Below, in pieces: positions 9,093 through 18,073 of a DNA stretch of 64,000 bases (its first letter is position 1; every line of letters starts with the position of its first letter). The notes beneath the pieces are model-generated. The model had not been told where the DNA came from, did not search any database, and worked only from the letters and a program-made list of their open reading frames with translations. The stretch covers positions 2,766,001-2,830,000 of the forward strand of contig NZ_CP143258.1 in the NCBI RefSeq assembly GCF_036320655.1. Direction: 5' to 3'. The position numbers and the translations under genes were made by a program. The DNA comes from Porphyromonas pogonae. GTDB taxonomy: Bacteria; Bacteroidota; Bacteroidia; Bacteroidales; Porphyromonadaceae.

Positions 9093-9821
9093 TTACAAAT
9101 CTCCCGAAATATTATTCTCTTCTTCTGATTCCGGTGGTATTACCAGCTTATAGCCCTTACCGTGAACATTCTTGATAGCAATGTTAGGATCGTCCTTAAG
9201 CAATTTTCTCAACTTAGTAACATATACGTCCATGCTACGTGCATTGAAGTAATTGTCATCGACCCAAATAGTTTTAAGAGCGTAATTTCTTTCCAAGGTT
9301 TGATTGGCATGAGTACAAAGCAAGATCAGCAATTCACTTTCCTTCGTTGTAAGCTTGATAGTCTTATCTCCCAACGAAAGAGTTTGGTTGAGAGTGTCGA
9401 ATGTGTACATACCTATCCTATAATAAGCCTGCTGATCTTCTTTGCGACCATTGATACGGCGCATGATAGCCTCCACGCGAAGCAATAGCTCTTCCATACT
9501 GAAAGGCTTGGACATATAGTCGTCTGCTCCGGCTCTGAACCCTTCCAGAACATCCTCTTTCATTCCTCTTGCAGTAAGGAAAATAATAGGAACTTTAGGG
9601 TCAATATTACGTATTTCTTTAGCAAGCGTAAATCCGTCCATCTTAGGCATCATCACGTCCAAGATACAGAGGTCGTACTGATTGTGGGGAAATCCTTCGA
9701 ACCCCTGCTCTCCATCGGGGAAAAGATCGACAATAAAATTTTTGGTTTCTAAAAACTCTTTGAGCAATAGTCCCAAACTATCATCATCTTCACAGAAAAA
9801 AATTCTTATTTGCTCATCCAT
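9093..9821 (-). CDS. rprY: OmpR-family response regulator RprY
   Basis: A 242-residue response regulator. The receiver domain (1-120) has the acidic pocket EDDD, phospho-acceptor Asp55 (CILDVMMPK), LTAR and SKPF. The winged-helix DNA-binding domain follows (125-232, with TLERNYALKTIWVD and VYVTKLRKLLKDD). Sequence and pairing fit RprY of Bacteroides fragilis. It follows the sensor kinase gene by 87 bp on the same strand. In P. gingivalis RprY is known as an orphan regulator tied to oxidative stress and sodium metabolism, so the paired arrangement here is of interest. Confidence 0.92.
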   Translation of the reverse strand: MDEQIRIFFCEDDDSLGLLLKEFLETKNFIVDLFPDGEQGFEGFPHNQYDLCILDVMMPKMDGFTLAKEIRNIDPKVPIIFLTARGMKEDVLEGFRAGADDYMSKPFSMEELLLRVEAIMRRINGRKEDQQAYYRIGMYTFDTLNQTLSLGDKTIKLTTKESELLILLCTHANQTLERNYALKTIWVDDNYFNARSMDVYVTKLRKLLKDDPNIAIKNVHGKGYKLVIPPESEEENNISGDL

Positions 9822-9908
9822 TTTTTTTATATCTGTTATTAGTTGATTTGCTTTACATTTTTACACACAAAACCTTTAAAACCATTAATATACAAAATAT
9901 TTATATAA

Positions 9909-11489
9909 TTAAACAATTTTAGCTATAGGAAGTTCAATTATCATTTTAGTCCCATGTCCCACCACACTCTCAGCGTGAATGCGACCACTCATCATCTCTA
10001 CCACTTTGTCTACATAAGCAAGCCCCAGGCCAAACCCTTTGGCATCATGTCGATTTCCTGTAGGAACTCTATAGAATCGCTCAAAAATCCGCTTTAGGCT
10101 ATCTTTGGGAATACCCTGCCCGTTATCTTCTATAATGATAAAGAGCTTATCATTCTCATTGTAAGTCTCCACGGTGAGATTCATCGGACAATCGGTCTTC
10201 TTATACTTTACAGCATTGTCCATGAGATTGAAAAGAACATTGGTGAAATGCATCTCATCAGCTTGTACCCATGTATCCTCAGCTTCAAGATTAAGATTAA
10301 GATCGCCACCTGTCTGTTGCACCTTGAGTACATAGACCTCCGCTACAGAGAGTATAATCTCATTGGCATCCACAGTCTTGAGCTTGAGCTTAAACCGTGC
10401 ATCCTCAAACAAAGAAAACTGCAACACCTTTTCTATCAACATGGAAAGCCTTCGGCTCTCACTATTGATAATGCCTACGAGCTGCTGCATCTTTTGAGGT
10501 TGCTCACGTATCTTTTCATCCCTTAGCATCTGTCCTGCCAAGCTGATAGAGCTTACCGGTGTCTTGAGCTCATGGGTCATATTATTGATAAAATCCGTCT
10601 TGCGCAACTGGAAACTCTGTTGCTTGAAGAGTGTTGTGAGCGCAAATACTGTAAGAATGAATACAATAAGAGTAGACACCATACCCGGGATAGCATAAGC
10701 CCATTTGTCGTTATGGGAAGGATTGATAAATACCACTTTGACGTACGGAGCCATTTCATTGAGATCCTCGCTGGAGACAAACAAGCGTTGGGAGATGGAA
10801 TTATCAGCCGTAGCACGTACCCTGAGCTTTCCGGGCGGGAGATACTCGTATATAAGCTGGTCGTCCTTGGAATAGAGTTGGAGATAAAAGGGATCACAAA
10901 TCCCCACTTCATCCAATTCATATCTCAGACTGCTCCTTAGTGTGCGAGAGTCTATCATTTGTGCCAGACTATCCTTGTTACAGTCGTACAAATAGCGTAG
11001 CATGAGCATATCCAAAGAAGATTTTGAAAGGAAATATTCTTTGATAAGCTTTTCGCTGGGAGTACTTTCTATTTTGAGTAAATAGTCCTCCACCTTGGCC
11101 ATAGTATCAGAAGGCACCACTCTTTTTTTCTTGTCTTGAGGGATATTTTTGGTAAATCCTTTTACGATCTCCATCATCCGCATAGAGTCTTGCGAGGATA
11201 CTACAACATCTTCATTGGTCTGTGTATCATTGGGATCACGGTGGTTACTGCTCATGGCGTAGCTACGAATGGCATAGTTACTTCCCTTGAGACCATCATT
11301 GAGATAGCGAGCCATTTCTTTCATCTTGACCTGCTCGGCAACCTCTTTCAATGCAGATTTGGACAGACGCATAAATTGTTCTTTACGCATATCGTCCATC
11401 CTATTATAATAAGAGATTTGTACGGCAAACAATTGGATGAATGCCGCAAGTATAACAATTGCCAAAGCCCAAATGGCTCCTTTTTTCAT
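9909..11489 (-). CDS. rprX: sensor histidine kinase RprX
   Basis: A 526-residue inner-membrane kinase. TM1 is at about 5-25, a periplasmic sensor region of about 240 residues has no recognisable domain, and TM2 is at about 265-287. The H-box NNMTHELKTPVS puts the phospho-acceptor at His306, followed by the ATPase domain with N-box (FNLMDNAVKY), DNGQGIP and GFGLGLAYV. It should phosphorylate RprY encoded 87 bp downstream. Start ATG 11489 gives a hydrophobic MKKGAIWALAIVILAAF leader. Confidence 0.92.
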   Translation of the reverse strand: MKKGAIWALAIVILAAFIQLFAVQISYYNRMDDMRKEQFMRLSKSALKEVAEQVKMKEMARYLNDGLKGSNYAIRSYAMSSNHRDPNDTQTNEDVVVSSQDSMRMMEIVKGFTKNIPQDKKKRVVPSDTMAKVEDYLLKIESTPSEKLIKEYFLSKSSLDMLMLRYLYDCNKDSLAQMIDSRTLRSSLRYELDEVGICDPFYLQLYSKDDQLIYEYLPPGKLRVRATADNSISQRLFVSSEDLNEMAPYVKVVFINPSHNDKWAYAIPGMVSTLIVFILTVFALTTLFKQQSFQLRKTDFINNMTHELKTPVSSISLAGQMLRDEKIREQPQKMQQLVGIINSESRRLSMLIEKVLQFSLFEDARFKLKLKTVDANEIILSVAEVYVLKVQQTGGDLNLNLEAEDTWVQADEMHFTNVLFNLMDNAVKYKKTDCPMNLTVETYNENDKLFIIIEDNGQGIPKDSLKRIFERFYRVPTGNRHDAKGFGLGLAYVDKVVEMMSGRIHAESVVGHGTKMIIELPIAKIV

Positions 11490-11582
11490 AAAATTAACTC
11501 AAAATAGGATTTTTTACAAAGTAACATTTATTATCTGTAAATGTAAAAAAATTGATAATAAATTTTACTTTTTACTTTTAAT

Positions 11583-11590
11583 TATCTTTG
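11583..11590 (+). promoter_or_regulatory. -7 box almost touching the DUF3109 start codon
   Basis: TATCTTTG ends only four bases before the ATG at 11595. If used, the transcript would be leaderless or begin inside the first codons. Confidence 0.45.
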
Positions 11591-11594
11591 CACC

Positions 11595-12185
11595 ATGATT
11601 CAAATCGAAGACAAAATAGTCAGTCAAGACATCTTTGACGTTCTTTTTAGCTGCGACTACGAAAAGTGCAAAGGGATTTGCTGCGTAGAAGGCGAAAGCG
11701 GTGCTCCACTGGAAGGAGGGGAAGCTCAAAAGCTTCGTGAATATCTACCACTGGTAAAACCACTACTATCTCCCACCGCCATACAAATCATAGAGGAGCA
11801 AGGAGTATCATATTTGGATGAAGACGGGGACGAAGTTACGTCCATTGTCAATGGCAAGGACTGCGTATTTACAACCTATGACCAAGATGGCAATTGTCTT
11901 TGTTCTTACGAAAAGCTTTACCGCGACGGAGTCATAGACTTTATCAAGCCTATCAGCTGTCAGCTCTACCCTATCCGCCTTACGCGCTATAAAGACTTCA
12001 CAGCGGTAAACTATCACAAGTGGTCTGTGTGCAAATGTGCATTAAAAAAAGGTAAAAAGCTGGGGCTTCCGGTTTACCGATTCCTTAAAGAACCTTTAAT
12101 TCGAGCTTTCGGTAAAGAATGGTACGGCTACCTTGAAGAAGCTGCCGATATCTTGAAACAAGAACAAACACTTCACACACACTAA
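11595..12185 (+). CDS. DUF3109 family cysteine-rich protein
   Basis: A 196-residue soluble protein matching the DUF3109 family: CDYEKCKGICCVEGESGAPL at about residues 20-40, KDCVFTTYDQDGNCLCSYE in the middle, ISCQLYPIR and a final CKCALKKG. The spaced cysteines suggest metal or Fe-S binding, in line with YkgJ-like proteins. Function is not known. It is monocistronic and divergent from rprX; an unusually close -7 box (11583) suggests a leaderless message, or a true start downstream of this ATG, although the first residues are conserved-looking. Confidence 0.85.
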   Translation: MIQIEDKIVSQDIFDVLFSCDYEKCKGICCVEGESGAPLEGGEAQKLREYLPLVKPLLSPTAIQIIEEQGVSYLDEDGDEVTSIVNGKDCVFTTYDQDGNCLCSYEKLYRDGVIDFIKPISCQLYPIRLTRYKDFTAVNYHKWSVCKCALKKGKKLGLPVYRFLKEPLIRAFGKEWYGYLEEAADILKQEQTLHTH

Positions 12186-12502
12186 AAGACAAAGCAAGTA
12201 TCTGCGATATTCATTCTATACCCGCAAGGCCTTCATCCAATAAACATCAACAATAAATTATGCCGTCAAGAATATTTTTTATTCTTGCAACTACGAGGCA
12301 GGTCGATCAGCAAAAATACGACTCGCAAGCTCATAAACAGGTTTTAGTACAATTGTAGATTATTTGGAAAACCTACAGAATAAAAGACGTATAAGAAAAA
12401 CCCTTCCATCACCGACGGTGAAGGAAGGGATATCTTTTTCAAAAGAACTCAAATGAATATGCTGCACGATCTGTATAAATCTTCCACATATTCACGTTGC
12501 AC
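12186..12502. other. intergenic region between convergent DUF3109 and rplS genes
   Basis: 317 bp without a gene. Only the terminator hairpin at 12401-12429 stands out. Confidence 0.6.
12401..12429 (-). terminator. rplS terminator
   Basis: A 13-bp stem with one mismatch (12401-12413 with 12417-12429). On the minus strand it is followed by TTTTTCTTA; the plus-strand tail is also T-rich. Confidence 0.7.
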
Positions 12503-12847
12503 TTATCGACGTTCTTTGATACGAGCTTTCTTACCTGTAAGTCCACGCAGATAATAAAGCTTGGCACGACGTACCTTACCACGTTTTTCCACCGTGATGT
12601 TTTCGATGAATGGGCTATCCATAGGGAAGATACGCTCTACGCCTACACCTTCAGTCATCTTACGTACGGTAAAGTGCTTCTTGTCGCCATGACCACTGAT
12701 ACGGATCACTACGCCACGATACTTCTGTATACGTTCTTTGTTACCTTCTTTGATACGGTAGTCTACAGTAATGGTATCACCACTGCGAAAAGCAGCATGC
12801 TCCTTACCGGACTTAAACTCTTCGTTTACAATCTTAATGAAATCCAT
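12503..12847 (-). CDS. rplS: 50S ribosomal protein L19
   Basis: A 114-residue L19, the standard length, with [43 protein letters not shown] and a basic [20 protein letters not shown] tail. It contacts the subunit interface of the 50S particle. It is monocistronic here and not next to trmD and rimM, unlike many other phyla; S16 (rpsP) lies 4.2 kb away on the other strand. Confidence 0.97.
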   Translation of the reverse strand: MDFIKIVNEEFKSGKEHAAFRSGDTITVDYRIKEGNKERIQKYRGVVIRISGHGDKKHFTVRKMTEGVGVERIFPMDSPFIENITVEKRGKVRRAKLYYLRGLTGKKARIKERR

Positions 12848-13416
12848 TTTATTTCAATTTTGCTTTTTGGATTAGCAATAACTAAACGCAATATAACAGG
12901 CCACTCTAAATAACTTCCTGACAGAGATTACGCAAAGCGAATGCAAAGTAACAAAAAATCTGTGAATTAGACAAATTGTGTCTACATTAGGATGTCTATT
13001 GGCTCCTTTTATAGTCTCACAAAGAAGCACTATAGGCGCAAATACAATCAGACTTAGTAGCAACTTATTATTTTTCTACAAAGCTATAAAATTACACCGA
13101 CAAACGCAGTCAGATGAGCAGACTAATAAGGCTGTTCATTCAAGGCAATATGAGAAATCGAGTATTTCATGCTACCGTCTGTCACAGAGCTTCCACTCCA
13201 TGCCCAACCTTTAGGCTATTCCGTGACTAGCTTACAAATATGATATAACGTGGGCGATAGGCAGGCTCCATTACAAAATGTATTGCCCTTCCTCTCTTTA
13301 ATATGGGCAGGGAGATAAATATAAAAAGATATTTTCGGGCATCAGAACTAAGCCTATCTGAAATAAAAGTAATAACTTGCAAGCTCTTTCTAAATAATCT
13401 TTGAAATACAAGTCTC
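12848..13416. other. intergenic region upstream of rplS and the first fucosidase
   Basis: 569 bp between divergent genes. On the rplS side a CTTTGC-type -7 box is faintly visible near 12944; on the fucosidase side TAATCTTTG lies about 20 bp before the start at 13417. I see no gene or structured RNA; the reading frames at 12872, 12978 and 13227 have no recognisable content. Confidence 0.5.
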
Positions 13417-15495
13417 ATGACAAACCGGCATCGCACTGCTTTAGGCACTATTATTTGTACTATATTCCTCACAAGCGGAATAACTCGCGCTCAGCAACCT
13501 ACTTCGACATTACCGGTACCGACTGAAGCCCAGATAAGATGGCAAGATATGGAAACTTATGCCTTCATTCATTTCGGGCTCAATACATACAACGACTTAG
13601 AATGGGGCTACGGCAATACCCCCGCCTCTACATTCAACCCTAAGCAACTCGATTGTCGCCAGTGGGTATCTACCTTGAAGCAAGCAGGCATGAAGGGGGT
13701 CATACTCACAGCTAAGCATCATGATGGGTTTTGCCTATGGCCTACAGCTACGACCGAGTATAGTGTAAAGAACACGTCATGGAAAAATGGCAAAGGCGAT
13801 CTTGTCAAAGACCTGAGCGATGAATGCAAACGCCAGGGGCTCAAATTCGGCATTTATCTCTCCCCCTGGGATAGACACCACCCTGAATATGGTAAGAAAG
13901 GCTATCGTGAGGTCTTCCTCCAACAAATCAATGAGCTCACCTCCAACTACGGGCAGCTTTTTGAATACTGGTTCGATGGAGCCAACGGTGGTAACGGGTG
14001 GTACGGAGGAGCTGACGAGTATCGTAATATCGATCCCAAAACTTATTACCAATATCACAAAGGCTGTGAATTACTCAGAAAAAATAATCCTGACATCATG
14101 ATATTCGGTGGTACCGAGCCTACCATCCGTTGGGTGGGCAACGAAAGAGGTATCGCAGGCGAGACCAATTGGAGTATGTATGACTATGATGCCGAGAAGC
14201 AACATACACAAGCACAGTATGGCATGGAACAAGCTTCACAATGGATACCGGCAGAGTGTGATGTGAGTATAAGGCCGGGATGGTTCTATCACCCCCGTGA
14301 AGATCATCAGGTTCGCAGCGTAGCCAACTTAGTTGACCTATATTATAAGAGCGTGGGGCGCAATGCTACCCTGCTTCTCAATTGCCCCATCAACCTCGAT
14401 GGTAAGATACCCACTCAGGACTCCCTTAATCTCATCAACTTCCACAAAGCCATTGTAAGCAGTTTTGCTCACAATATGCTCAGAGAGTCTGCAATAAAAG
14501 CTTCTTCTACCGGTGCGAAGGATCGCCCGGCAGGGTTGATAACAGATGGCAACAATGATACATTCTGGCACTCTGCCGATCCAGACCCCTCGCCCTCTCT
14601 CATCTTCACCTTGCCCAAAGCCACAACGACAAACTGCCTCATGTTGCGCGAGTATATCCGATTGGGACAGCGTGTACAGAGCTTCAAGATAGAATATCTT
14701 GACGGCAAGGACTGGACTCCAGTAATGACAGCTGAGAAACTCACAACCATAGGTCACAAAAGGCTCATATGTTTCAGCCCCATAACTACTCGTAGCTTGC
14801 GTATAACATTTACAGGAGCCAGAGGTTCCGTCTGCATCAGTGAGATAGGGGCTTATAAGACAAAAGAGTTTATAGAGCCCGCCCGAGTACAACGCTCTTC
14901 AAATGATAGCATCAGCATAGTGCCATCCTCCCCTGATGTATCGCTAGAAGTTGCCGTAGCAGATAGCAAAACGCCGTCTAGCTCCCCACAGATACGCTGG
15001 AAGCAATATTGCGCACCTTTGCTGTGGGCACATGCTAACCGCACATTGTTTATCCGGCAGACATCTCTTTTGGGGCATGACCAGCTTGTCCAACAAGTTA
15101 ACCCGGGCATACCGGCATCTTGGATGAAAGTGACGGGTACCGACAATAAGAGTGGCAATAAATTATTTGACCTCAACGGATTCTCTTCATGGCAACCTGA
15201 AAAAGGGAAGAAATCCGTGGAAATTGTAGTCAAAGCCCCCATCGTGATCAAAAAGATTGTATATACCCCGGATCAGAACAGAGATGCATCCGGACATATA
15301 CATACTTACAGCCTACTACTCGATGGCAAAGAAGTGAGAAAGGGTGAGTTCAGTAATATCAAAAACAATCCTATCCCCCAAGAAATCATTTTGAACCAAC
15401 CCATTAAAGCTCAAAAAATAGAACTTCGTGTGATACACACGGTAGATAACACGGGTCATATTTCTATAGGAGATTTATCTATTTATACTCATTAA
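13417..15495 (+). CDS. GH29 alpha-L-fucosidase with C-terminal discoidin-like domains
   Basis: A secreted 692-residue glycosidase releasing L-fucose from glycans. The signal peptide spans about 1-25. The GH29 barrel follows: YAFIHFGLNTYNDLEWG, TAKHHDGFCLWPT, GIYLSPWDRHHPEYG, and the nucleophile Asp in EYWFDGANGG at about residue 190. After about residue 350 there is an F5/8 type C (CBM32-like) region (DGNNDTFWHSADPDPSPSL) and a C-terminal beta domain. This layout is common in Bacteroidota that use host mucin or milk glycans. It has a TAnnTTTG-like box just upstream. A second, divergent GH29 enzyme is at 52535. Confidence 0.92.
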   Translation: MTNRHRTALGTIICTIFLTSGITRAQQPTSTLPVPTEAQIRWQDMETYAFIHFGLNTYNDLEWGYGNTPASTFNPKQLDCRQWVSTLKQAGMKGVILTAKHHDGFCLWPTATTEYSVKNTSWKNGKGDLVKDLSDECKRQGLKFGIYLSPWDRHHPEYGKKGYREVFLQQINELTSNYGQLFEYWFDGANGGNGWYGGADEYRNIDPKTYYQYHKGCELLRKNNPDIMIFGGTEPTIRWVGNERGIAGETNWSMYDYDAEKQHTQAQYGMEQASQWIPAECDVSIRPGWFYHPREDHQVRSVANLVDLYYKSVGRNATLLLNCPINLDGKIPTQDSLNLINFHKAIVSSFAHNMLRESAIKASSTGAKDRPAGLITDGNNDTFWHSADPDPSPSLIFTLPKATTTNCLMLREYIRLGQRVQSFKIEYLDGKDWTPVMTAEKLTTIGHKRLICFSPITTRSLRITFTGARGSVCISEIGAYKTKEFIEPARVQRSSNDSISIVPSSPDVSLEVAVADSKTPSSSPQIRWKQYCAPLLWAHANRTLFIRQTSLLGHDQLVQQVNPGIPASWMKVTGTDNKSGNKLFDLNGFSSWQPEKGKKSVEIVVKAPIVIKKIVYTPDQNRDASGHIHTYSLLLDGKEVRKGEFSNIKNNPIPQEIILNQPIKAQKIELRVIHTVDNTGHISIGDLSIYTH

Positions 15496-15526
15496 GATGG
15501 TTTTGTAATTTTTTTGAGTCAGCAAG

Positions 15527-15557
15527 ATTGCAAATTCAAAAAGATGTATTACCTTTG
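15527..15557 (+). promoter_or_regulatory. tRNA-His promoter
   Basis: ATTG at 15527-15530, 19 nt, then TACCTTTG at 15550-15557; a good match to the Bacteroidota -33/-7 pattern, 40 bp before the tRNA. Confidence 0.65.
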
Positions 15558-15597
15558 CATCACCGAAATATAAGGGTTACCTGATATTTCAATAAAT

Positions 15598-15670
15598 GGT
15601 GGTTGTAGTTCAGTGGTAGAGCACCTGATTGTGGTTCAGGGTGTCGCGGGTTCGAATCCCGTCTTCCACC
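15598..15670 (+). tRNA. tRNA-His (GTG)
   Basis: The anticodon loop TTGTGGT gives GTG, His. The extra G(-1) at 15598 facing discriminator C73 (15670) is diagnostic for tRNA-His. The anticodon stem (CCTGA/TCAGG) and T-arm (GCGGG TTCGAAT CCCGT) are regular; CCA is not encoded. The acceptor stem GTGGTTG/CTTCCAC contains two adjacent T-T oppositions (5-68 and 6-67), unusual for a working tRNA. A promoter precedes it and a terminator follows. Confidence 0.93.
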
Positions 15671-15679
15671 CATCGAAAG

Positions 15680-15714
15680 CTCCTCTTAGTTCATACTAAA
15701 GAGGAGTTTTTTGT
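15680..15714 (+). terminator. tRNA-His terminator
   Basis: CTCCTCTTAGT pairs with ACTAAAGAGGAG (one bulge), followed by TTTTTTGTTTT. Confidence 0.75.
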
Positions 15715-15763
15715 TTTATATACATCGATGATATACCTTTGATACACTTTAAACAAGTCTGAA

Positions 15764-16930
15764 ATGAACAAAAACCTGACTCGCCACCGGTCATTCCAAT
15801 TAATTGGGATACTATGGATCTTTACACTTACTTCTGCGGCATGGTCGTGTACCCGCCGTTCTGCCGATTCTACACTCTTCGCTCATAAGGATAGCCTGAC
15901 GGGAAAAGACGGTGAAAAGAAAGAAATTATTCTCACCTTTGTGGGTGACATCATGGCCCACATGCCTCAGATTACAGCCGCACATCAAGGGCAAGGCATA
16001 TATTATTTCGATGACTGCTTCACCTTCATCAAACCGGTAGTAGAGAAAGCGGATGTGGCCATAGCCAATCTGGAAACAACCCTGGCGGGAAAACCATATA
16101 CCGGCTATCCTCAATTCAGCGCGCCGGATGCTCTCACGGCTGCCCTGAAGCGCACAGGCTTCGACGTGCTCACCACAGCAAACAATCATTGCTGTGACAG
16201 GGGTGCAAAAGGCATCAAACGCACCTTGCAGGTCATAAAAAAACAGGGATTCCACTCTACCGGCACTTTCACCGACACTCAAGACAAGAACAAAAGAAAT
16301 CCGTTGATGATGCAAGTAAAAGGGGTTAAGTTTGCCTTGCTCGCCTACACATACGATACCAATGGCATACCCACCCCTCGTGGCACGCTGGTAAACCTCA
16401 TCGACACAGCAGCGATACGCCGAGATGTGTCCAAAGCCGATTCGTTGGGCGCTCAATATAAAATAGTGCAGATACATTGGGGGATAGAATATGAGAAACT
16501 ACCGAACAAAAAACAGAAACAGCTGGCACTCTATCTCAATAAGCTTGGGGTAGACGCCATCATAGGCTCTCACCCCCATGTGGTACAAGAGTCCGATGTT
16601 ATCCCTTCACCTGACGAAGATGGAAAAGAGTCTTATGTAATCTACTCTTTGGGCAATTGCATCAGCAATCAAAATGATGCACCCTCCCGTGGAGGTATGA
16701 TGCTTACACTCAATATAAGCCGAGATGAAGAGCACTTTGTGACTCGCCCCGAGTATCAATATTTTTGGGTCAATAAAAAGGATACAAAAGGCAAAGCTGT
16801 ATACAGACTTATCCCGGTGGATATGCAAGGCTCCACATCCGATAAGATACCCAAACATGACCAAGCCGCTTTTCGGGAGTTTCGCTCTTATTACAGTTCC
16901 ATTCCCATGCACACTCCTCTTGAGAAGTAA
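15764..16930 (+). CDS. CapA-family metallophosphatase-like protein
   Basis: A 388-residue exported protein of the CapA/PgsA family: FVGDIMAHMPQI, NLETTLAG, TANNHCCDRGAKG, IHWGIEYE and IIGSHPHVVQ are the family's metallophosphatase-fold motifs in order. The N-terminus (hydrophobic 11-27, ending AAWSC) may be a lipoprotein signal. In Bacillus the family takes part in poly-gamma-glutamate capsule export, but in Bacteroidota single copies occur without the other cap genes, as here, so the role is unclear. Placed between tRNA-His and rpsP with its own TACCTTTG box. Confidence 0.87.
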   Translation: MNKNLTRHRSFQLIGILWIFTLTSAAWSCTRRSADSTLFAHKDSLTGKDGEKKEIILTFVGDIMAHMPQITAAHQGQGIYYFDDCFTFIKPVVEKADVAIANLETTLAGKPYTGYPQFSAPDALTAALKRTGFDVLTTANNHCCDRGAKGIKRTLQVIKKQGFHSTGTFTDTQDKNKRNPLMMQVKGVKFALLAYTYDTNGIPTPRGTLVNLIDTAAIRRDVSKADSLGAQYKIVQIHWGIEYEKLPNKKQKQLALYLNKLGVDAIIGSHPHVVQESDVIPSPDEDGKESYVIYSLGNCISNQNDAPSRGGMMLTLNISRDEEHFVTRPEYQYFWVNKKDTKGKAVYRLIPVDMQGSTSDKIPKHDQAAFREFRSYYSSIPMHTPLEK

Positions 16931-16945
16931 ATAGAAGGCAACACT

Positions 16946-16977
16946 CTTGTATAAATCAATCAGTTATATTATCTTTG
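16946..16977 (+). promoter_or_regulatory. rpsP promoter
   Basis: CTTG at 16946-16949, 20 nt, TATCTTTG at 16970-16977, then 39 bp to the rpsP start. Confidence 0.65.
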
Positions 16978-17016
16978 CACTCGCTAATACAAGCAATTAT
17001 AAACAATTCAAATTAA

Positions 17017-17580
17017 ATGGCAACAAAAATCAGATTGCAAAGACACGGTCGTAAGGCTTATCCCTTTTACAAGATCGTAGTCGCAGACAGCAGGGCGCCA
17101 CGTGATGGCAAGTTTATTGAAAGGATAGGTTCTTATAATCCGAACACTAATCCTGCTACAATAGATTTGAACTTCGAACGTGCTCTGTATTGGCTCAATG
17201 TTGGTGCACAACCAACCGATACTGCTCGTAACATCCTTTCAAACGAAGGCGTACTGATGAAAAAACACCTCGAAGGTGGTGTAAAAAAAGGAGCTTTCGA
17301 TGAGGCTGCCGCAGAGAAGAAATTCGAAGAGTGGCTCAAGGGTAAGAAAGACAGCGTAAGCAATACTAAAGACAAGCTGAAAAAAGCTCAAGAAGATGCT
17401 CACAAGGCTTCTTTGGAAGCTGAAAAAGCTGCAAACAAAGTAAAAGCAGAAGCTGTAGCAGAAAAGAAAGCTGCTGAAGCAAAAGCAAAGGCGGAAGCCG
17501 AAGCAGAAGCTGCAGGTGAAGAAGTAGCAGATGGCAATACTGAAGCTGCTCCTGCAGAAGAAACTCCTGCTGCAGAATAA
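17017..17580 (+). CDS. rpsP: 30S ribosomal protein S16
   Basis: Residues 1-80 are canonical S16 ([39 protein letters not shown]). The remaining 100 residues are a charged, Ala/Lys/Glu-rich helical extension, characteristic of Bacteroidota S16 proteins, which run to 180 or more residues against about 80 in other phyla. It is transcribed alone from the promoter at 16946 and stopped by the hairpin at 17648. Confidence 0.96.
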   Translation: MATKIRLQRHGRKAYPFYKIVVADSRAPRDGKFIERIGSYNPNTNPATIDLNFERALYWLNVGAQPTDTARNILSNEGVLMKKHLEGGVKKGAFDEAAAEKKFEEWLKGKKDSVSNTKDKLKKAQEDAHKASLEAEKAANKVKAEAVAEKKAAEAKAKAEAEAEAAGEEVADGNTEAAPAEETPAAE

Positions 17581-17647
17581 TAATTCAAGGTACATCCTCT
17601 GAAAAATTACTATTCCGTTCTACGGAACTGCAATAAGAAGTCTCAGC

Positions 17648-17684
17648 AAACGCTGAAAGTGCTCAATGTACTTTCAGCGTTTTT
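17648..17684 (+). terminator. rpsP terminator
   Basis: AAACGCTGAAAGT (17648-17660) pairs perfectly with ACTTTCAGCGTTT (17670-17682), followed by TT and CATTT. Confidence 0.75.
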
Positions 17685-17703
17685 CATTTATGACACACTG
17701 CTT

Positions 17704-17890
17704 GAGACCGTTGCATAGCAGGCAAATTGCTTCGTTGCTTGCGAGATTCGCGCTTGGTCATTTACCGGAAGTAAACTCCCTGTGCTCTCACTCTTAGCGC
17801 CTTGCACTTTACCCTCTCTGCCCGGTCAAAGTGTCTTTTGTCGGCTTTGCCTCCAAAATTCACAAGACTGTTGACTTTTGCAACAGTCTC
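17704..17890 (-). mobile_element. 187-bp MITE, copy 1
   Basis: Non-autonomous element with imperfect terminal inverted repeats GAGACYGTTGCA and no coding capacity. It is flanked by a 5-bp direct repeat TGCTT (17699-17703 and 17891-17895), consistent with a target-site duplication. One end also forms its own hairpin (GAGACTGTTG/CAACAGTCTC type). Same length and over 90 percent identical by eye to copies at 25153, 50299 and 55035. Confidence 0.88.
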
Positions 17891-18073
17891 TGCTTATACA
17901 ACTACCGACATTACACAGATGCAGATAAAAGCATATTTCGATAAATTATATACTTACGCTTCATAAAAAATTATGGATAGAACAACGGATGATCAAGAAT
18001 AATGATTAAATTAGATGCATGGCTTTTCAAAGAGAACACAACTTATAATCATTAATTTTGCACAAATATCCAT

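Noticed and set aside
10572-10940. 122-codon plus-strand frame and others opposite rprX
   Set aside because: Lies wholly within the coding strand complement of a well-supported kinase; no start signals and no recognisable content.
14338-14892. 184-codon minus-strand frame inside the first fucosidase
   Set aside because: Complement of the GH29 gene, whose domain motifs are clear; the antisense frame shows no family features.
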